This document shows, in pieces, positions 27,083 to 35,981 of a stretch of 64,000 bases of DNA. The translations under genes were made by a program, and so were the position numbers. Under the pieces are notes generated by a model. The model did not search any database and was not told where the DNA came from. It saw only the letters and a list, made by a program, of their open reading frames with translations. The DNA comes from Xenorhabdus thuongxuanensis (lineage in GTDB: Bacteria > Pseudomonadota > Gammaproteobacteria > Enterobacterales > Enterobacteriaceae): positions 107,129-171,128 of the forward strand of contig NZ_MKGR01000006.1 of NCBI RefSeq assembly GCF_001908095.1, in the 5' to 3' direction. The stretch's first letter is position 1; the number at the start of each line of letters is the position of its first letter.

Positions 27083-27886
27083 TTAAACAAAGTGACAGCT
27101 AATTGAACCTAACACGCCATAATCCACATGAAAGGTATCACCTTTACGAGCAGGAACAGGGCGGGTAAAGGAGCCTGCCAGAATAATCTGGCCTGCTTCT
27201 AGTTGAACACCATGCGGTGCCAGTTTATTGGCAAGCCATGCCACACCATTGGCGGGATGATTGAGCACTGCTGCTGCCACGCCGGATTCTTCAATCACAC
27301 CATTACGGTAGAGCAGGGCACTAACCCAGCGCAGATCCAGTTCATCTGCCTTGATCGGCCGCCCCCCAATAATCACACCGCCATTGGCGGCATTGTCAGA
27401 AATCGTATCGAATACCTTGCGTGGACGCTGTGTTTCGGGATCGATGTTGTGACAACGGGCATCGATAAGTTCCAGTGCGGGAATAACGTAATCTGTCGCG
27501 TTATACACATCAAACAGCGTACAGTTTGGGCCAGTCAGGGGTTTTGCCAGCACAAAAGCCAGTTCGACCTCAATACGGGGCACAATAAAACGTTCGCAAG
27601 AAATGTCACCGCCGTCTTGAAAAAACATATCATCCAGCAGGGCACCATAATCCGGTTCACTAATCTGTGAACTGGCTTGCATGGCCTTAGATGTCAGGCC
27701 AATCTTATGTCCCTTGAGAATTCGGCCTTCCTTGATTTTTAAATCTACCCATTCACGTTGAATGGCGTAAGCATCCTCAATAGTTATCTCTGGATAGTCC
27801 AGGGAGATTTGTCTGATTTGCTCACGGCTTTGCTCTGCCTGATGTAAACGGCGTGCGACCCGTGATACGATTTCTTGTTGTAGCAT
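27083..27886 (-). CDS. hpaH: 2-oxo-hept-4-ene-1,7-dioate hydratase
   Basis: 267 residues (E. coli HpaH 267) of the fumarylacetoacetase-related hydratase family. It adds water to 2-oxohept-4-enedioate to give the HpaI substrate. Visible segments are [12 protein letters not shown] near residue 60, FVLAKPL, the metal-binding glutamates around [22 protein letters not shown] and [15 protein letters not shown]. It sits between the semialdehyde dehydrogenase gene (5 bp) and hpaI (18 bp) and is surely cotranscribed. Confidence 0.95.
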   Translation of the reverse strand: MLQQEIVSRVARRLHQAEQSREQIRQISLDYPEITIEDAYAIQREWVDLKIKEGRILKGHKIGLTSKAMQASSQISEPDYGALLDDMFFQDGGDISCERFIVPRIEVELAFVLAKPLTGPNCTLFDVYNATDYVIPALELIDARCHNIDPETQRPRKVFDTISDNAANGGVIIGGRPIKADELDLRWVSALLYRNGVIEESGVAAAVLNHPANGVAWLANKLAPHGVQLEAGQIILAGSFTRPVPARKGDTFHVDYGVLGSISCHFV

Positions 27887-27891
27887 AGGGG

Positions 27892-29364
27892 TTAAGCTCC
27901 TTTAGCTTCCAACCCTCCAAAACAGAGGTATTTCACTTCCAGATAATCCTCAATACCGTAACGTGAACCTTCACGCCCCAGCCCCGATTGCTTGATACCG
28001 CCAAATGGCGCAATTTCGTTGGAGATCAAACCTTCATTGATGCCTACCATGCCACTTTCCAGCGCTTCGGCCACACGGTAAATTCGGCCAATGTCGCGGG
28101 AATAGAAATAAGCGGCCAGGCCAAATTCAGTGTTGTTGGCAATATGGATGGCTTCATCTTCATCACGGAATTTGAGTAGTGGCGCCAGAGGACCAAAAGT
28201 TTCTTCGTGAGCAACTAACATGGAATCGGTAACATCTGCCAATACCGTTGGCTCAAAGAACAAACCACCCAGTGGGTGGGATTTTCCTCCTGCCAGAATG
28301 CGTGCGCCATTGGAGACCGCATCACTGATATGCTCCCGTACTTTTTCTACTGCTGCTTGATTAATCAGTGGGCCTTGTTGTGATGAGCTATCAGTAGCTG
28401 GCCCAACATGAAGCTGTTTCACCGCATGTGCCAGACGTTCTGCAAACGCATCGTAAATACTTTCTTGTACCAAAATACGGTTGGCACAAACGCAAGTTTG
28501 CCCGCTGTTACGGAATTTCGCAGCCATTGCACCTTCTACCGCAGCATCAAGATCGGCATCATCAAACACGATAAAAGGTGCATTACCACCCAGTTCGAGG
28601 GAAAGTTTTTTCACAGTATCGGCACTTTGTGCCATTAATAACTTACCAACCCGCGTAGAGCCGGTGAACGAAAGTTTCCGCACGATAGGGCTTGAAGTCA
28701 GCACTTCGCCAATCGCTTTGGCATCCATTCCCGTGACGATATTGAAGACTCCAGCCGGAATGCCGGCCTGTTCCGCCAGGACGACTAAAGCCAGCGCAGA
28801 AAGGGGCGTTTCAGCAGCAGGTTTCAGAACCACTGTGCATCCCGCAGCCAGAGCAGGTGCAACTTTACGGGTGATCATCGCATTGGGGAAATTCCACGGT
28901 GTAATGGCTGCAACGACACCAACCGGTTGTTTGATGGTAGCGAGACGACGGCCTGGCATTGGGGAAGGCAGTGTTTCGCCATAAATACGTTTGCCTTCCT
29001 CGGCGAACCATTCGATAAAACTAGCACCGTAAGCAATTTCTCCCATTGCCTCGGTGTGGGATTTGCCTTGTTCCGTACTTAGTATTTCTGCTAAGGCGGT
29101 TTGGTTTTCCATCACCAGATGGAACCATTGCTTGAGCATTTGGCTACGCTGTTTTGCTGTCAGTGATCGCCATGCAGGAAGGGCATTTTGGGCGGCTTCA
29201 ATAGCAGACTGTGTCTCTTTGGCGCCAAGATCACTGACATTAGCAATAACTTCACCATTAGCTGGGTTAGTCACTGCAAAAGTTGCTTTATTTTCTGCAT
29301 CAACCCATTGGCCATTGATATGGGCTTGTTGACGCAGCAATGGGGTATCCAGATGATTTGCCAT
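27892..29364 (-). CDS. gabD: NAD(P)-dependent succinate-semialdehyde dehydrogenase within the hpa operon
   Basis: 490-residue aldehyde dehydrogenase closest by eye to GabD. It oxidises succinate semialdehyde to succinate. Seen: AAITPWNFP near residue 155, [24 protein letters not shown] with the general base glutamate, and GQTCVCANR with the catalytic cysteine near residue 289. The E. coli hpa operon lacks this gene between hpaF and hpaH; here it completes the route by sending the HpaI product to the TCA cycle. Spacing is 5 bp to hpaH and 21 bp to hpaF. The gene symbol reflects family rather than the usual gab locus. Confidence 0.88.
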   Translation of the reverse strand: MANHLDTPLLRQQAHINGQWVDAENKATFAVTNPANGEVIANVSDLGAKETQSAIEAAQNALPAWRSLTAKQRSQMLKQWFHLVMENQTALAEILSTEQGKSHTEAMGEIAYGASFIEWFAEEGKRIYGETLPSPMPGRRLATIKQPVGVVAAITPWNFPNAMITRKVAPALAAGCTVVLKPAAETPLSALALVVLAEQAGIPAGVFNIVTGMDAKAIGEVLTSSPIVRKLSFTGSTRVGKLLMAQSADTVKKLSLELGGNAPFIVFDDADLDAAVEGAMAAKFRNSGQTCVCANRILVQESIYDAFAERLAHAVKQLHVGPATDSSSQQGPLINQAAVEKVREHISDAVSNGARILAGGKSHPLGGLFFEPTVLADVTDSMLVAHEETFGPLAPLLKFRDEDEAIHIANNTEFGLAAYFYSRDIGRIYRVAEALESGMVGINEGLISNEIAPFGGIKQSGLGREGSRYGIEDYLEVKYLCFGGLEAKGA

Positions 29365-29385
29365 AGTTTCCTCTCACTAAAATCG

Positions 29386-29775
29386 TTACTCTTTTGCTTT
29401 AAACAGGCTATGAACATTATTGGATTTATAATTCAGTATGGGATCGAGTTCTTCCATAGTGAAAGAGAGCCCCAGATAACGCCGTGCCATCAATTCACTG
29501 AAATGCGCCTTGATTAAGCCAAACAACATTTCTCCGACTTTTTGCCGATCTTCAAGGCTGCGTCCGGCGCCAATTTTCAGTGTCATATGAACGAAGGCAT
29601 AATCTTGTTTACCATCCGCCATTTGCCAGGTATCCAACCAAATGGCACGGCTGCGGATACCGCCCAGCGGAAAAATCCCTGTATCTGCCAGCGCCTGATT
29701 CACTTTGGTAAATAACTCTGGCAATCTGGCTTCTTCACGGATATTTTCAGTACACTCAGCATAAAAATGTGGCAT
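29386..29775 (-). CDS. hpaF: 5-carboxymethyl-2-hydroxymuconate delta-isomerase
   Basis: 129-residue tautomerase-superfamily enzyme that isomerises 5-carboxymethyl-2-hydroxymuconate to the 2-oxo-hexene form. The product begins MPHFYAEC, so Pro1 is free to act as catalytic base after methionine removal, and the length is normal for HpaF (126-130). The segments SRAIWLDTWQMADG and GRSLEDRQKVGEMLF are typical. It follows hpaD by 12 bp. Confidence 0.95.
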   Translation of the reverse strand: MPHFYAECTENIREEARLPELFTKVNQALADTGIFPLGGIRSRAIWLDTWQMADGKQDYAFVHMTLKIGAGRSLEDRQKVGEMLFGLIKAHFSELMARRYLGLSFTMEELDPILNYKSNNVHSLFKAKE

Positions 29776-29787
29776 AGTTTTCTCCTG

Positions 29788-30669
29788 TCAGGCATTCATT
29801 TTATTTTGATTAACAATATAATCTGGCAGCGGGAACACCGCGTTAACCTGTCCTGTCCCTGAGCTGGCGAATAATTCTGTCAAAAACTCCACTTTGCCGT
29901 CATATTTGTCCCATCCGAGCAGACCCAGTAGCATCACAGTATCATGCATGTTGCCTTCTCCCCGACAATATTGCGCATATTCCGGCAGCATTTTGCAGAA
30001 CTCATCGAACTTGCCTTCCTTCCAAAGCTGAACAACACGGCGATCCATCTGTTCATCGAACTCACGGGTATAGCTGTTCATGCCTTCTTCAGCACGTTGA
30101 TCTTCAATGAAACTGTGTGACAGAGAACCGCTTGCCAATACTGCAACCGTGCCATCGTATTTCTCAATCGCCCGTAAAATAGCCTCTCCCAGTTTGCGGC
30201 TGTCCTCAAATGCATGGACAGTACAAAAGGCAGAAATTGAAATCACCTTGAAATGGCGGTCGCCGTTCATATAACGCATTGGCACCAGCGTGCCATATTC
30301 CAGTTTCAGGCTTGGGATCTCGTGTGATTGGGCACGAACACCCATCTGGCGTGCTTCTTCCGCAATCATCCTGCCTAGCTTTGGGTTGCCATCGTACTCA
30401 TAGGTCATATCGCGGATAAAATGTGGCAACTCATTACTGGTATAGATGCCGGAAAAATGGTCAGAACAGTTAATATGATAGGCACTGTTAACCAGCCAGT
30501 GCGTGTCGAAGACAATAATCGTATCGACACCCATCTCACGACAGCGTCGGCTGATCTCTTTGTGTCCATCAATAGCGCCTTGTCGGCAACCGTGATGCTT
30601 GCCTGGTAATTCAGACAGGTACATAGAAGGCACATGTGTAATTTTCGCTGCTAACGCTAACTTTCCCAT
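29788..30669 (-). CDS. hpaD: 3,4-dihydroxyphenylacetate 2,3-dioxygenase
   Basis: 293-residue LigB-type (class III) extradiol ring-cleavage dioxygenase, which opens homoprotocatechuate to 5-carboxymethyl-2-hydroxymuconate semialdehyde. It starts MGKLALAAKITHVPSM with the first metal histidine, and has HHGCRQGAIDGHKEI, VFDTHWLVNS, and a glutamate-bearing C-terminal half. E. coli HpaD has 283 residues. It lies 32 bp downstream of hpaE and 12 bp upstream of hpaF. Confidence 0.95.
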   Translation of the reverse strand: MGKLALAAKITHVPSMYLSELPGKHHGCRQGAIDGHKEISRRCREMGVDTIIVFDTHWLVNSAYHINCSDHFSGIYTSNELPHFIRDMTYEYDGNPKLGRMIAEEARQMGVRAQSHEIPSLKLEYGTLVPMRYMNGDRHFKVISISAFCTVHAFEDSRKLGEAILRAIEKYDGTVAVLASGSLSHSFIEDQRAEEGMNSYTREFDEQMDRRVVQLWKEGKFDEFCKMLPEYAQYCRGEGNMHDTVMLLGLLGWDKYDGKVEFLTELFASSGTGQVNAVFPLPDYIVNQNKMNA

Positions 30670-30701
30670 AAACCCTCACTTGGTATCAGGATGGCAGTTA
30701 T

Positions 30702-32162
30702 TCAAACACCCCAACGAGGAATAGGGTGCTCTCCCATTGAGATACATACGTTCTTCACTTCAGCAAACACTTCAAAACTGTATTCCCCGCCTTCACGTCC
30801 CACACCAGAAGCTTTTATGCCACCAAATGGTTGACGAAGATCGCGAACATTCTGGGAATTAACAAACACCATGCCTGCCTCAATGCTACGTGCCAGGCGC
30901 AAAACTTTGCTGACATCTTGTGTCCAGATATAAGAGGCAAGGCCATATTCCACGTCATTGGCCATCCGCAGCCCATCTTCTTCACTCTTGAACGACAGCA
31001 GACAAGCTACAGGGCCGAAGATCTCTTCTTGTGCCACGCGCATGTGGTTATCCACATCTGCCAGGACAGTAGGGCGTAAGAAGTTGCCATTTTTCAGATG
31101 AACAGGTAAATCGGCGGGTTTATCGGGGCCTCCAGCCAGCAGTGTGGCGCCTTCTTCGATTCCTAACCGGATATAATTGGAGACTTTTTCCCTGTGTTGC
31201 TGGCTTATCAGGCTGCCAACCTGAGTTTGCGGATCTTGGGGATCACCGACACGTAACCGATTAGCGCGTTCAGCAAAGCGTTTGACGAATTCGGGGTAGA
31301 TACTTTCCTGGATGAAAATGCGGGAACCTGCCGTACAGCGTTCGCCATTGAGAGAAAAAATGGTGAACAGGGCGGCATCCAGTGCGCGTTCAATATCTGC
31401 ATCTTCAAAAATGAGGACAGGGGATTTTCCGCCTAATTCCATCGAGTATTTTTTCAGTCCGGCATTTTGCATGATCAGGCGACCCGTTGCTGTCCCACCG
31501 GTGAAAGAGACCGCGCGCACATCATGATGTTTTACTAGTGCATCGCCTGCGGTGTTACCGTAGCCCTGTACCACATTTAATACCCCAGCCGGAATTCCGG
31601 CTTCTAACGCCAATTCTCCCAGACGGTTAGCCGTCAACGGAGAAAGTTCGGACATCTTCAAAACGGCCGTATTTCCCAGAGCCAGACAAGGCGCGACTTT
31701 CCACGTAGCCGTCATAAAAGGCACGTTCCATGGGGAAATCAATGCGCAAACACCAACCGGCTGGATTAAAGTATAGTTGAGCATTGTGTCATCAACGGGA
31801 TAAGTACGCCCGTTCATCTGCTGGCAAATTTCAGCGAAGAAATTGAAATTTTGTGAAGCCCGTGGGATCAAGACATTTTGTGTTTGATGGATGGGAAGAC
31901 CCGTATCCTTGGTTTCCATCGCTGCAATATCGGGAACATTTTGGTCGATTAATTCACCCAAACGGCGCATCAAACGAGCGCGTTCTTTCATTGGGGTATT
32001 TGCCCATTTGGGGAAAGCTTGTTTGGCAGCCGCAACGGCTTGGGCGATCTCTTCCTGCCCGCCTGATGCAACCTCAGCCAGCACCTCGCCTGTTGCAGGG
32101 TTGGTCGTTGTGAAATAGGTTTTGCTGCCGACATTCTTGCCGTTGATCCAATGGTTAATCAT
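30702..32162 (-). CDS. hpaE: 5-carboxymethyl-2-hydroxymuconate semialdehyde dehydrogenase
   Basis: NAD-dependent aldehyde dehydrogenase of 486 residues from the start at 32162, so the protein begins MINHWINGKNVGS; a start two codons earlier would overlap the hpaG2 stop. Motifs: ISPWNVPFM near residue 150, SFTGGTATGR, MELGGKSPVLIF, and GERCTAGSRIF with the catalytic cysteine near residue 285. It oxidises the ring-opened semialdehyde produced by HpaD to the diacid used by HpaF. Order hpaG-E-D-F is standard. Confidence 0.95.
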   Translation of the reverse strand: MINHWINGKNVGSKTYFTTTNPATGEVLAEVASGGQEEIAQAVAAAKQAFPKWANTPMKERARLMRRLGELIDQNVPDIAAMETKDTGLPIHQTQNVLIPRASQNFNFFAEICQQMNGRTYPVDDTMLNYTLIQPVGVCALISPWNVPFMTATWKVAPCLALGNTAVLKMSELSPLTANRLGELALEAGIPAGVLNVVQGYGNTAGDALVKHHDVRAVSFTGGTATGRLIMQNAGLKKYSMELGGKSPVLIFEDADIERALDAALFTIFSLNGERCTAGSRIFIQESIYPEFVKRFAERANRLRVGDPQDPQTQVGSLISQQHREKVSNYIRLGIEEGATLLAGGPDKPADLPVHLKNGNFLRPTVLADVDNHMRVAQEEIFGPVACLLSFKSEEDGLRMANDVEYGLASYIWTQDVSKVLRLARSIEAGMVFVNSQNVRDLRQPFGGIKASGVGREGGEYSFEVFAEVKNVCISMGEHPIPRWGV

Positions 32163-32164
32163 GG

Positions 32165-32929
32165 TCATGACAAACTCTCCTCATATTCTTGCTGGCTGAC
32201 AATGCGATTAACTAAGCGCCCAACACCTTCGACTTCCACGATGACTTCATCTCCAGGAACAACATTGGACAACCCTTTGGGCGTTCCGGTAGCGATCATG
32301 TCGCCTGGTTGCAATGTCATGAAATCGCTGAGATAGGTGATTAAGAAGGGAATGTCGAAGATCAAATCGGCGGTTGTACCTTGTTGACGGAGTTCACCGT
32401 TCACCCATGTTTTCAAGGTTAGATTGTGCGGGTCAGCGATCTGCTGTTGGTCTATGATCCACGGACCGATTGGAGTGAGCGTATCGCGACTTTTTACCCG
32501 TAGATTAGGACGATAGTAATTTTCCAGATAATCACGAATGGCGTAATCGTTACAAACGGTATAACCCGCAACGTAATTCATGGCCTCTTCTCTGGAAACT
32601 TTGTGAGCGGGTTTACCTATCACGACAACCAATTCTGCTTCATAATGCATATATTCCACATTATCAGGACGGACAGAAACCTGACAGTGACCGGTTAAGC
32701 TATTGGCTGCCTTGATAAATACCAGTGGTTCTTCTGGTGGCTTAAATTCCAGCTCTGTTGCGTGATCGGCATAATTTAGCCCCAACGCGAATAGCGTTCC
32801 GCTGGCAGGAGGAAGCCATACAACCTCTTCACCGCTTACTCTATTTCCATCTGGCAAGAGGACATTTTCTTGTTCGTCAACGGTGACATTAAGATTCTGG
32901 CCTTGATAATGAATTTTGGCGTATCTCAT
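32165..32929 (-). CDS. hpaG2: HpaG C-terminal half as separate protein (HHDD isomerase/decarboxylase subunit)
   Basis: 254 residues matching the second domain of E. coli HpaG (429 residues), the fumarylacetoacetase-like bifunctional isomerase/decarboxylase that handles the carboxymethyl-hydroxymuconate intermediates. The core GTLFALGLNYADHATELEF, EYMHYEAELVVVIG (metal-binding glutamates) and DMIATGTPKGLSNVVPGDE are intact. A separate N-terminal extension of about 40 residues precedes the core. The start codon overlaps the hpaG1 stop by 4 bp (ATGA), which points to coupled translation of two real subunits rather than a broken fusion. Confidence 0.9.
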   Translation of the reverse strand: MRYAKIHYQGQNLNVTVDEQENVLLPDGNRVSGEEVVWLPPASGTLFALGLNYADHATELEFKPPEEPLVFIKAANSLTGHCQVSVRPDNVEYMHYEAELVVVIGKPAHKVSREEAMNYVAGYTVCNDYAIRDYLENYYRPNLRVKSRDTLTPIGPWIIDQQQIADPHNLTLKTWVNGELRQQGTTADLIFDIPFLITYLSDFMTLQPGDMIATGTPKGLSNVVPGDEVIVEVEGVGRLVNRIVSQQEYEESLS

Positions 32930-33558
32930 GCCTGACCTCCTGCTAATACAACGCTATTTTCCAAATCAGGGAAGCCCTTAGCCTTGACCGTGACTTTATC
33001 GGCTGGATGGAGAGTAACGCGCTGGTGGGGAGTTCCTAATAGAATTGCATCACCCTCTTTTAAGGTGGCGAATTCGCTTAGTGCTGCCAATAATTCTGGT
33101 GCAGAACGGATGAGATCTTGGGTAGACCAACGATCAACTTCCTGGCCGTTGATTTCAGTCACGATATCGAGTGATTCTACTGAGTGGGTCTTGATCATTT
33201 GGCCTATCGGACAAAAACCGTCCCGACATTTTGCTTTAATGGCAGGGCGGTAGAATGACGTTTCAGGCAGGCTAACTTCGTTTGCCAATGCGTAACCAGC
33301 AATATATTGTTCGGCATCTTGAATTGAAATTTTGCGTGCTGTTTTTCCAATCAACAGTGCCAGGGTTGCGCCGCTTTGTATTGTTTCTCCGACAGGATGA
33401 GGAATAATATCCTCTGAATTAATCACGGTATTACGGGGTTTGATAAACCAAATAGGCGTTTTGGGTGGTATTTTATAAGGTTCTTTATTAAATGCCTCAT
33501 GCCAGAAATTGATCTGGCTGCTATGGTTGAGGGCAACGGCAAAGACAGTGCCTTTCAT
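32926..33558 (-). CDS. hpaG1: HpaG N-terminal half as separate protein
   Basis: 210 residues from the start at 33558 (MKGTVFAVALNH), matching the first domain of E. coli HpaG. Upstream in-frame codons to 33594 lack a better ribosome site. Seen: PPKTPIWFIKPRNTV, GYALANEVSLPE, KCRDGFCPIG and GDAILLGTP. Split HpaG1/HpaG2 pairs are known in other bacteria, while E. coli carries the fused form. It is the first gene of the hpaG-to-hpaI operon, divergent from hpaR. Confidence 0.88.
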   Translation of the reverse strand: MKGTVFAVALNHSSQINFWHEAFNKEPYKIPPKTPIWFIKPRNTVINSEDIIPHPVGETIQSGATLALLIGKTARKISIQDAEQYIAGYALANEVSLPETSFYRPAIKAKCRDGFCPIGQMIKTHSVESLDIVTEINGQEVDRWSTQDLIRSAPELLAALSEFATLKEGDAILLGTPHQRVTLHPADKVTVKAKGFPDLENSVVLAGGQA

Positions 33559-33600
33559 AGACAACTCCTCGAAACCTGGATGACGTGTTTGCAAGCTTGC

Positions 33601-33618
33601 TTATTAATATATTAATAA
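33601..33618. promoter_or_regulatory. Candidate HpaR operator (18-bp palindrome)
   Basis: TTATTAATATATTAATAA is a perfect 18-bp palindrome about 43 bp upstream of the hpaG1 start, beside a second palindrome GCAAGCTTGC at 33591-33600. MarR-type repressors bind AT-rich palindromes of this size, and E. coli HpaR binds near the hpaG promoter. A shorter form of the core recurs after hpaR at 34409-34420. Confidence 0.6.
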
Positions 33619-33946
33619 ACCATGTGTGAGCAATCTTCAATATGTTAAAGGTGTTGTTAATTTTAATTGTGATCTATGTAACAACACTTTATTGATGATT
33701 ATTTTTACTACATAAAGATCAGCTTGTTATATTTTTAATCAAGGTCATTTGAGATTGGATTTAACTTTTTTTTAACTTTTTAAGGGTGGGATAGTTTTAT
33801 TTATTTGTTAATGTTGAAGTCTTTCCTCTTTGTGGATGATTTTGAGCATGTTAGGCTTTTTGGTGTTCATGTTGTCTATAATAAATAGCGTGGGCATTGA
33901 ACTTATAGAAAATGACTAGCGATTAACTAAAGAGTCACTTTTACTT
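33619..33946. promoter_or_regulatory. Rest of the hpaG-hpaR divergent promoter region
   Basis: AT-rich 330-bp stretch that must hold the hpaR promoter and part of the hpaG promoter. I see no gene in it. Confidence 0.5.
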
Positions 33947-34396
33947 ATGCATGAATCCTTAACAATTGCATTGCTTCAAGCGAGAGAAACCGCTATGGGT
34001 TTTTTTCGGCCTATTTTGAAGAGCTATAATTTAACTGAGCAACAATGGCGTATTATTCGTGTACTTGCGAGTAGCCGTTCTATTGATTTTCATGACTTAG
34101 CTTGTCTCACTTGTATCTTGCGTCCAAGCCTGACAGGCATTCTGACACGTATGGAGCGTGATGGGCTTATCTTCCGCCTGAAGCCTATGAATGATCAGCG
34201 TAAGCTGTATGTTTCTTTGACTCCGGCTGGCCAGGAACTCTATGAACAAGCAAAAGGGCAAATTTCTGAGGGATATAAGGCAATTGAGGACGCTTTTTCT
34301 CCAGAAAAATTGTCCCAACTTTTAGGGTTATTGGATGAATTTATTGCTATCGGGAACCTCTCTCAAGCAGATTTGGATGAAGAGCGCGAACTGTAG
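33947..34396 (+). CDS. hpaR: MarR-family repressor of the hpa catabolic operon
   Basis: 149 residues (E. coli HpaR 148) forming a MarR winged helix-turn-helix. The recognition part is in LACLTCILRPSLTGILTRMERDGLI, about residues 50-74, and the wing in NDQRKLYVSLT. It represses the hpaG operon until 4-hydroxyphenylacetate or a related acid binds. It lies divergent from hpaG1 as in other enterobacteria. Confidence 0.93.
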   Translation: MHESLTIALLQARETAMGFFRPILKSYNLTEQQWRIIRVLASSRSIDFHDLACLTCILRPSLTGILTRMERDGLIFRLKPMNDQRKLYVSLTPAGQELYEQAKGQISEGYKAIEDAFSPEKLSQLLGLLDEFIAIGNLSQADLDEEREL

Positions 34397-34408
34397 ATTG
34401 AAGGTTTG

Positions 34409-34420
34409 TTAATATATTAA
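34409..34420. promoter_or_regulatory. Short palindrome after hpaR
   Basis: TTAATATATTAA repeats the core of the palindrome at 33601-33618, 13 bp after the hpaR stop. It may be a secondary HpaR site or chance in AT-rich DNA. Confidence 0.35.
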
Positions 34421-34448
34421 TTAGTTAGCTAATCAAGTCAGTATAAAG

Positions 34449-34503
34449 GCCGCCGTAATGAATTGCATAAGAGCGTTGATGCAGTATATTGCGGCGGCTT
34501 TTC
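34449..34503. terminator. Terminator after hpaR
   Basis: GC-rich arms GCCGCC (34449-34454) and GGCGGC (34493-34498), extended by partly paired AT bases, close a long loop and are followed by TTTTC. It lies between the convergent hpaR and alcohol dehydrogenase genes. Confidence 0.6.
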
Positions 34504-34531
34504 TATATCATTCGAAATGCATTACCCATAA

Positions 34532-35569
34532 TTATGCTGACAGGACAATTTTCAATGCCTTCTCTTGGGCTGCATTACCAAATACTTCATAAGCGGTTTC
34601 TATTTCACTTAATGGATAATGATGAGTGATCAGCTTTTCAGGTGCAATTTTGCCGGATTGAACGCTCTTCAGCAGCATGGGTGTACTGCTTGTGTTTACC
34701 AGTCCCGTGGTAATGGTAATATTTTTGATCCAGAGGCTTTCCAGATGTAGGTCGACGGATTTGCCGTGGACACCAACATTGGCGATGGCTCCTCCTGCTG
34801 CGATGATGTCCTGACATATTTTGAAGGTTGCGGGGATCCCCACACACTCAATGGCGACGTCTACACCAATACCATCAGTCAGTTTGTTGATGGCGTCAAC
34901 GACGTTTTGTTTTGCCGGGTTGATAACCGTGTTAGCACCAAACTGCTGGGCGACGCTAAGGCGGTTATCATCAGTATCGATCATGATGATATGTGCCGGC
35001 GAGTAAAATTGTGATGCCAGTAATGCTGATAACCCGACTGGCCCTGCACCAATTAAGGCGATAGTCTGTCCTGGTTGAACCTTGCCGTTGATAACACCAA
35101 TTTCAAGACCTGTTGGCAGAATATCGCTGAGCATTAACGCCGCTTTTTCATCAACACCTTCTGGCAGACGATGCAGGCTATTATCAGCATGAGGAATACG
35201 TACTTTTTCTGCCTGTGTACCATCAATTTTATGTCCCAAGATCCAGCCACCATCTTTACAGTGTGCATAAAGCTGGCGCTTACAATAGGCACAACTACCA
35301 CAAACGGTGATACAGGAAATAATCACTTTATCGCCGACTTTGATATTGCGGACAGATTCCCCAATTGATTCAACGATCCCAATACCTTCATGACCCAAAG
35401 TTCGGCCTTGCTCGACAGTGGGAACGTCTCCCTTGAGGATATGCAGATCTGTGCCACAGATGGTGGTTTTGACGATGCGGACGATAGCATCTGTTGGTTC
35501 AATGAGTTGAGGCGGTGTTTTTTCTTCCCAGCATTTTTTTCCGGCTCCATGATAAACAAGTGCTTTCAT
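34532..35569 (-). CDS. Zinc-dependent alcohol dehydrogenase
   Basis: 345-residue MDR-family dehydrogenase. Catalytic zinc ligands in TTICGTDLHILKGD (Cys near residue 37) and GHEGIG near 60, the structural-zinc cysteines in CGSCAYCKRQLYAHC, and the NAD(P) fold GAGPVGLSALLA near 175 are all present. It is similar to secondary alcohol or butanediol type enzymes but the substrate cannot be assigned. It stands alone, convergent with hpaR and divergent from the SDR gene, so it is not part of the hpa operon in a strict sense. Confidence 0.85.
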   Translation of the reverse strand: MKALVYHGAGKKCWEEKTPPQLIEPTDAIVRIVKTTICGTDLHILKGDVPTVEQGRTLGHEGIGIVESIGESVRNIKVGDKVIISCITVCGSCAYCKRQLYAHCKDGGWILGHKIDGTQAEKVRIPHADNSLHRLPEGVDEKAALMLSDILPTGLEIGVINGKVQPGQTIALIGAGPVGLSALLASQFYSPAHIIMIDTDDNRLSVAQQFGANTVINPAKQNVVDAINKLTDGIGVDVAIECVGIPATFKICQDIIAAGGAIANVGVHGKSVDLHLESLWIKNITITTGLVNTSSTPMLLKSVQSGKIAPEKLITHHYPLSEIETAYEVFGNAAQEKALKIVLSA

Positions 35570-35981
35570 ATAACCCCCTTCACAGGTGATGGTTGTGATT
35601 TTATGGTGTTAAGAATGATGGTTAAGCATGACAGTAACCCAGAGCACACGATTTACATTATCTGTTGCCTAAAGTTTAGCAGATGTAAACATTTTCGATT
35701 TTCGGGATGCTCTCTGAGTCAGTCGTGAAATAGAATATGACGAATATGCAGGGCAGGCTGGGCCAAAGTATGTGCTGGTTGGCTCTTTATTTATTTATTT
35801 TTTTCTTGAATGTGATCTTCTGCAAATAAGAGCGATGAGCACAAAATAGCACAAAATAATAGAACTATGGTGGAAACTCTCAAGTAAGATTGGTTTTCTA
35901 AACAGTGAATTATCAATAAATCTGACCGACAGAGTGACGGTTACTCATCCAGCTTTGATAACTGATATAAGGAAAGCCAAC
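35570..35981. promoter_or_regulatory. Divergent region between alcohol dehydrogenase and SDR genes
   Basis: About 410 bp that should contain both promoters. I see no gene or clear operator. A ribosome site AAGGAAAG lies just before 35982 and decides the SDR start. Confidence 0.45.

Noticed and set aside
32165..33558. hpaG split caused by a sequencing error
   Set aside because: The two frames overlap as ATGA with a plausible new start and intact ends, which is unlike a random indel.
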